Source of the DNA: Anaspis maculata
Taxonomy: Eukaryota > Arthropoda > Insecta > Coleoptera > Scraptiidae
Length of the DNA: 64,000 nucleotides
Reading direction: 5' to 3'
Assembly: GCA_949128115.1 (NCBI GenBank)
Contig: OX421962.1
Span: 63,033,787-63,097,786 of the forward strand
Below are positions 58,442-64,000 of this stretch, one piece after another. A model generated the notes under the pieces. The model worked only from the letters and a program-made list of their open reading frames with translations. It did not search any database and was not told the origin of the DNA. Position numbers and translations under genes: made by a program. Each line of letters starts with the position of its first letter. The first letter of the stretch is position 1.

Positions 58442-58498
58442 TGTTTTCAGAATCCTTTCGTCTTCGATCACTTGTTATATGCAGATTAATTTTATCAT

Positions 58499-58504
58499 AA
58501 TAAA
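58499..58504 (+). promoter_or_regulatory. Poly(A) signal of the receptor gene
   Basis: AATAAA 58 bases after the stop codon, in an AT-rich 3' region. Confidence 0.6.
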
Positions 58505-59343
58505 TATTTACAATGAGGGAGTTTTTTACATGAGGTGAAAGGTAGGGGGCGCATTGATACAGAGGACACTTTGATACAGTTTGAAAAGCTGAATATGGCA
58601 AAAGTCGGCATGTTGTCAAAAGATGTCGTTAGGACTGGGGCGATGACTCTGGCTGACAACATGCTGACCTTTGCCACTCAACTTTTGGCGTCCCCCCCCC
58701 CGTTATCAAGGTGCCCCTTCTCTTCCCAATGCCTAACGAAGTTTACTTATTTCTTGAAAACTGCTGGTAGACGAGTGGCTTCATATCCTCGATGTCAACA
58801 ATGGGTGCCTTCCTTCCAAGTCTGGTATACCTGCCATTTGAGCATGTGCGGGTTCCAAACGGTGCTTTCCATCTACGTGTTCTAATCTGGTTTTGTGCCG
58901 TCCCGTGGATCACCTAAAATTTTGTGCCATCCAAAAGCACACAGGAAACGAATGCGAAAAATGACGTACCGTCAGCTGTCATCCAGCATTCCGTTGTCAT
59001 AATGTCTCTCTCTCTCTCTCTGTCGTTCCATCCATCATGCATCCATGTTTTATTTCATTTCTCTGCAGGGATTACGTACGATCGATTACGATTTACGCTG
59101 CCATTTCTCCATCTCTGAATTACATATGTCATCTGTGGCCTCCAGACCAGAGATATCGCGTCGGTCAACGATGCCGGTTCTTTCCATCTAGGTGTGCCAA
59201 ATCGTGGAACATGTTCCGTCTGGTGGTATTTGTACCGTCTATAGGTGGAAAGCACCCAATGATATCGCTCAGTGTTGATGACAAGTATTCAACAAAGAAA
59301 TAATTTAGCAGTGTTGCATAATAGGTACACTCTCAATTAGTAG
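58505..59343. other. Spacer downstream of the receptor gene
   Basis: A TCTCTCTCTCTCTCTCTC run lies at about 59004-59021. The word GGTGCTTTCC recurs at 58860 and, inverted, GGAAAGCACC at 59248, suggesting a diverged relative of the intron 8 MITE. No gene seen. Confidence 0.4.
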
Positions 59344-60538
59344 ATAGGGACCAGAAAAAAAAAGCAACTCCAGAGCAAATGGCAAATGGTGTTGGATTTC
59401 ATCAAAAAAAGCGACACACTTCGTTATGGAAAAGGGAGTCCTGAAATCGAGGCAGAAGCATCGAAAAGAGTGGCAGAAAAAGACACGAATATACGCGTTG
59501 GGGGAGGGGGATTGAAGGCCCCAGATGGTTGGAAGCAGGTGAGATCCAAAAGTTGATGAATTCATTTGGAAGAATAATTTTTTAACTCAAAGGCTTGGAC
59601 CATTTGGAAGTCGCATATAAGACTGAAACTATTTGCGCGAAAATTGCTGGCATACCCAGAAGCTGTTGCATTTGTTTATGGCGGTTGGCCTTGGAAGCGG
59701 TGGAGAGGTTGGCTTTGATGAAGGCACGGTCGTGGAGTTTGAGATATCTGGGGAAATGAATGATAATGAACCGATCCAGTAACATGTTTTGAAGAATGCA
59801 GATGCAGAGGGAAATGTTTTGTACAAGGTGGAGGAGAACGTTTTGGAGAATGCTGGAGGAAAATGTTTTAGGAAACGCTAAAAGAAAGCATGGGAATAAG
59901 ACCCTTGAACGGAAGTATGAAATAAACTGAACCAAGAAGGCTCAGTGAAGACTCACGATCAGTGGAAACAGGTAGCTTTCCTAGATCTGGTTTTCAAGTG
60001 ATGATTTTTATCCTTCAATTTATTTAAAGGTTCTCATGGAATCGGAAGCAAAGGTTGAGGTAAAAGCATGGCGTATATAATTCTAGAGCAAGATGCTACA
60101 GGTGGACTGAGGCCAAATGAATACCTATTCAAATGAACTGGAGAGGAATTCTTTTGTGGAACTGGAAAAAATTCTTTTGCATATGGAATTCCAAATTTGG
60201 TTGATTTTGGGGCTTATGGAGAAGAACTCCGTGTTTTTGCCCTTTACTCACAATTACACTTACAAAAGTGAAAACCGTGTGGTCGCAAAAATACATCAAG
60301 AGCTGAATAGGTATTCCACTTTTTTCACATTTCGAGTGAATAGTCATGAATATTATTCTTTCTGCCTGCCTACCCCAGTATGATTTCAGACAGGATACCA
60401 CAACTAACTCCAGAAGAAATAGAGTATGCTTTAGCGACAAGCATTACTGCGTTCAAGAACGTTATTGCGGCATTGAATAATGCGAATAATACAAATGAAA
60501 ATTTTAGAAAAGCAGTGTCAACAGTGAAGGTACATTAG
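59344..60538 (+). CDS. Myb/SANT-like DNA-binding protein, partial gene or pseudogene
   Basis: Exon 59344-59538 reads KQLQSKWQMVLDFIKKSD, then LRYGKGSPEIEAEASKRVAE and GGGGLKAPDGWKQ, followed by GTGAG. After a 54-nt intron, 59593 onward continues AWTIWKSHIRLKLFARK. Together this has the tryptophan spacing of the Myb/SANT-like domain common in insect regulatory proteins and in PIF/Harbinger accessory proteins. Past about 59650 the frame breaks. A second open segment, 60380-60538, reads ISDRIPQLTPEEIEYALATS then ITAFKNVIAALNNANN, and could be the C-terminal tail. No start codon or complete frame is visible, so decay is likely. Confidence 0.45.
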
Positions 60539-60642
60539 TAATACCTACTGTTCTTATCACCTAAATAGTTGAAACATCAATACTCCGGATGCTAGTTGCA
60601 TAAAATGGAATGAACCTTGCATTTTTTGATGAGAAGATGCTA

Positions 60643-61145
60643 CTGAAACCGAAAGTCTCCGAAATTTTTATGATAATGGTTCAGTGAGAACTGCTCTTCA
60701 ATGTGTAGTTGTCAAAAGTTGCATAGTTGCGTTCAGATTCCAGACAGAGAGCGACAAAGAAGTTCATGCAGTGAAAAAAGACACAACTTTCAATGCAACG
60801 GAGAAATCCCGGAAATGTCCTTTTTAGATAGGCTTCCCGCAATACACAGATTCTGTAAGACTCTCAATCGGGGGTGGAACGCTTAAGACATTACGAACTG
60901 AAGGCTTTGACAGTGTACCAAATTGCAAATTTATGTTATAAAAAGCAAGGTCTCTAGACAGCTTTCAGTCTAGCTCTGGACTAGTTTTTTTTGACTGTAA
61001 TTTATGTATTTTTTTACTACATGAACTTCTTTATCGCTTTCTGTCTGGAATCTGAACGCAACTATGCAATTTTTGACAACCACACATTGAAGAGCACTTC
61101 CCACTGAACCGTTATCAAAAAAATTTCGGACACTTTCGGTTTCAG
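60643..61145. mobile_element. Inverted-repeat element, about 125-bp arms (0.5 kb)
   Basis: CTGAAACCGAAAGTCTCCGA, ACTGCTCTTCAATGTGTAGT, GTTGCGTTCAGATTCCAGAC and AAGAAGTTCATG on the left face their reverse complements on the right (to 61145). About 190 bp of unique middle remains. Confidence 0.8.
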
Positions 61146-61214
61146 GCTATCCTCAATGAGGGATCAAGTAAGGGTGAGAGACCCAATATTATGTATTCTT
61201 CATTGAAAAGCGAC

Positions 61215-62276
61215 ACAAAGGACCCCGCACGATTCTTATGGAAAATGGCTCCCGGTTAAATTCTCTGAATTTTTGATATGTTGTAGCTCATGAGGTACTT
61301 ATCAAATACCGTGAACCCCAAACTCAAATAATGGACAGTTTTTACCCACAGGGGGTTGAAGTTGGAGGTTTCGACGGCTTAAAAATGATATTCTGACGTA
61401 AATAAAAGCTTCTATTTGATTTCTCTTCAAGTTGTGTTTCATGCTAAATGTATTCATTCGACAGAAAAATATCAACCCCCTCCTTCACCCCCATCCCCTA
61501 TCTACCATCACAAAATTCGAGGTTACTCTCAAAAGCCATGTAGATGGCTTCTGTGATTTAAATTATGAATTTTAACATTAAAATTATTTTCCACCCCTAA
61601 TGTTGGGGTGCCGATTTCCCAATTTTCCTTGGTTGATTTGGCTGAATTTTTGGTATTGTGTACTTGTAATTCTGCTGAACAAAAAGTTCTCATACCAAAA
61701 CTTATTCCAATGAACAGTTTTTGTTCTGCAGGGGACTGAAGTTGAAGATTTGAGAGCATAAATATTGAACTTCAGTCCCCTGCAGAACAAAAACTGTTCA
61801 TAGGAATAAGTTTTGGTTTGGGAACTTTTTGTTCAGCAGAATTAGAAGTTCAGCCAAATTAACCGAGGAAAATTGGAAAATCGGCACCCCAACATTAGGG
61901 GTGGAAAATAATTTTTATGTCAAAATTCATAATTTAAATCACAGAAGCCATCCGCATGGCTTTTGGGAGTAATCTCGAATTTTATGATGGTAGATAGGGG
62001 TTGGAGGAGGGGGTTGAGATTTTTCTGTCAAATAAATACATTTAGCATGAAACACAACTTGAAGAGAAACCAAATAGAAAGCTTTCATTAACGTCATAAT
62101 ATCATTTTAAAGCCGTCAAAACCTCCAACTTCAACCCCCTGTAGGTAAAAAACTGTCCATTATTTGAGTTTGGGGTTCACGGTATTCAATTAGTATCTCA
62201 TGAGCTACAACATATCAAAAATTCAGAGAATTTAGCCGGGAGCCATTTTCCATAAGAATCGTGCGGGGTCCTTTTG
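61215..62276. mobile_element. Near-perfect 1.06 kb palindrome
   Basis: Both halves (about 520 bp each) are reverse complements almost without length change, meeting near 61746. Outer tips are CAAAGGACCCCGCACGATTC and its complement, and inner words include AACAGTTTTTGTTCTGCAGG and GGACTGAAGTT. Only about 25 bp form the loop. No coding capacity beyond mirror frames. Confidence 0.9.
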
Positions 62277-63879
62277 TTGAAACAGCTTTTAAGAACAAAC
62301 CTCTCAATTGATGATGGTGAAACTTAGTAGGCTACCTCGAAGTACATCAAGGTTCATAATGCGTAACATATTTCACCATTCCAGATGTTGCAACATTACT
62401 TTTTGTGGAAATACCAAGTATTGTCGATAGCCTTTTGAACAACATAACAGTTCAATAAATATCATTTATTATTATTATTATTATTTTTCCTGTTCTACCC
62501 CTACATTTCAAAGACGGTTCAAAGTAATCAAGAACAGTTTGCTATGACTTCATGAGCATAAAACAGTTAATGTATGTGGTGAAGGTATATGGGTGAACTA
62601 CACGTCTCCACAAGCTTCGGTTATCAAATATAATTTTTCAACTTCTTTTTTCTGTATTACCTTGTATACGCCACCGGCATGGATGGCGCTGATGGCTACC
62701 TTTCTGGATCGGAAGAGTACGATGCAAAGAACATTTCCACCAAGCGGCATCTTCTCATCAAAAAAAACAAGGTACTTTCAACTAGCATCCGGACCATTAA
62801 TTTGACTGGACTATGGGGCAGTCTTGAGGAAAACCTTTGCACCGGAAGCCCTTAAGGAATTTTTGATACCACTGAGAATAGTATGAAGAGGGACTAAACT
62901 GTTGGACAACGTCACTGCCTGTTCTTCGTACGTTGAATTTTGTCAGAATTTCATCACAATTTTAGATGTGAAACATGTTCTATTTGCAAGTTTAAGCCTC
63001 TTGAACATGGTAACGATGTAAAACATCAGTTTCCGAGTGAAGTAAAGCCCCCCGGATGTTATACTTTTTATGCTTGTGCTATGCCTCAGTTCCGTAAATC
63101 TGCAACATTTGACATAAAAAAATGTATCTTCAATGTTCGACTTCCAATCTGGGTAATTCCAAAACCGTTTCGAGATAAGGCACCACACTTCATGATTTTT
63201 GTATTAGAATATTGAAAAACTATTTTTTTGAAAAATGGGGGTACGATGAAGTCGTTGCAATTTTGCACCATATTACGTATCACCCTGTAGAAAATTTACA
63301 TGAAGTTTCTCAACATTCACTATTATAGGATGGGCTACGGAAAGATAAGGCTAGTTGACGCAACAAACAAAATGGAAATCGCAATCGGCAATCGGGAGAT
63401 ACTGGCCTCCAAAGTTCAACCATTTTTCCGCTAGGGTTTTTAACAGTATTTTTTGAAGCTATGAAACATATTTTGTATCATGTTGTTTATCAACAAACAA
63501 TCTGGAAAATTCAGGCTATTAGAAATTCTTCAAAGTCGACTTTATTAAGGAATAATTCTGAAAAAAAAAAACAGACGGACCAGCAAAACATTTCCACACA
63601 TTTTAGTCTTCAACACAGCAAGATTTAGAGCGATTATGATTATTTATTTCACGTCACGCTGGAAGAACGCGGTTTATGAAAAGCTGCTTCCAAGTAAAAC
63701 TGCCTTTGAACTATTAATATCACGGTTCTTTGGTTTCGCATGTCGTTTGAGTTCACACATTTTCCCATCAAACTGGCATTCTGGTATTTGTTCCTGGCAC
63801 AATTCTCGGCCATCGTAAAAAAATAAATACGCTGAATATGCATCAATAACAATTATTCTGCGGCCGCATTGACATTGTC
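62277..63879. other. Spacer with a remnant of the TAGTCCAGG family
   Basis: Around 62650-62820, TATACGCCACCGGCATGGAT, GGCGCTGATGGCTACCTTTC and GGACTATGGGGCAG echo the middle of the 33001-33650 element. AT-rich trinucleotide DNA (TTATTATTATTATTATT) lies at about 62468-62484. No gene recognised. Confidence 0.4.
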
Positions 63880-63968
63880 TTATTCTTTATTTTCGGTTTC
63901 TATAAATATCCTTCGTCCTGCGGTCGAACTTTGCAATGGTTTACTTTCAAGTTCCTCATCTGTGGCGT
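63880..63968 (-). CDS. Possible terminal exon of a minus-strand gene
   Basis: On the minus strand, TATATATTTAG precedes an open stretch reading ATDEELESKPLQSSTAGR and RIFIETENKE before a TAA. The mix of residues and the acceptor-like site suggest a last coding exon of a gene that continues beyond the window. The evidence is thin and no family is recognisable. Confidence 0.25.
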
Positions 63969-64000
63969 CTAAATATATAAAAAATATCCAGTCTAAAATA

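Overview
The window reads as nuclear DNA of an arthropod, most likely an insect. It carries a nine-exon, GT-AG spliced ionotropic glutamate receptor gene of the kainate clade, an endophilin A open reading frame close to the insect protein, Ty3/gypsy and non-LTR retroelement remains, and very many non-autonomous DNA transposons. The AT-rich background, the scattered TAGGTA/TACCTA words and the density of foldback elements would fit a hemipteran such as a whitefly. That species-level guess is inference only. No prokaryotic operons, CRISPR arrays or rRNA genes were seen, and no tRNA is claimed.

Layout. 1-7.7 kb is a retroelement graveyard: an R2-like C-terminal endonuclease fragment (345-804), then a long decayed reverse-transcriptase element (about 1.9-7.6 kb, + strand). 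A minus-strand Ty3/gypsy element (2150-5297) with a 4-bp ATAT target duplication has split that coding region. 7.7-25 kb holds no recognisable host gene but has a truncated and a complete foldback element, a 1.7 kb palindromic element, a solo LTR (15121-15698) and several MITEs, plus a 1.2 kb element (22860-24044) with GTTGGC-rich ends. At 25.1-26.1 kb are two exons of an unidentified spliced gene. 28.4-35 kb is nested foldback DNA. 35474-36709 is an uninterrupted 411-codon endophilin A frame, interpreted as a retrogene, followed by a row of small palindromic elements and a LINE RT fragment. 38-45 kb has a 278-bp tandem duplication, a TA-flanked MITE, a TTAA-type MITE, a second copy of the large palindromic element and a hAT-like MITE with a perfect 8-bp target duplication.

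46748-58441 is the main host gene, a complete 899-residue receptor subunit. Its introns hold palindromic elements and, in intron 2, a 3.6 kb element with a decayed THAP domain. Downstream are exons resembling a Myb/SANT-like DNA-binding protein (59344-60538), a 0.5 kb inverted-repeat element and a 1.06 kb near-perfect palindrome (61215-62276). A weak minus-strand terminal exon lies at the right edge.

Functionally only two full-length proteins are secure: the glutamate receptor (postsynaptic ligand-gated channel) and the endophilin A copy (membrane curvature and synaptic vesicle endocytosis). Both families act at synapses, but the retrocopy's position near the receptor gene gives no evidence of a shared job. 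Everything else is mobile-element sequence in various states of decay. Identities and domain calls come from reading translations by eye; no database search was run.
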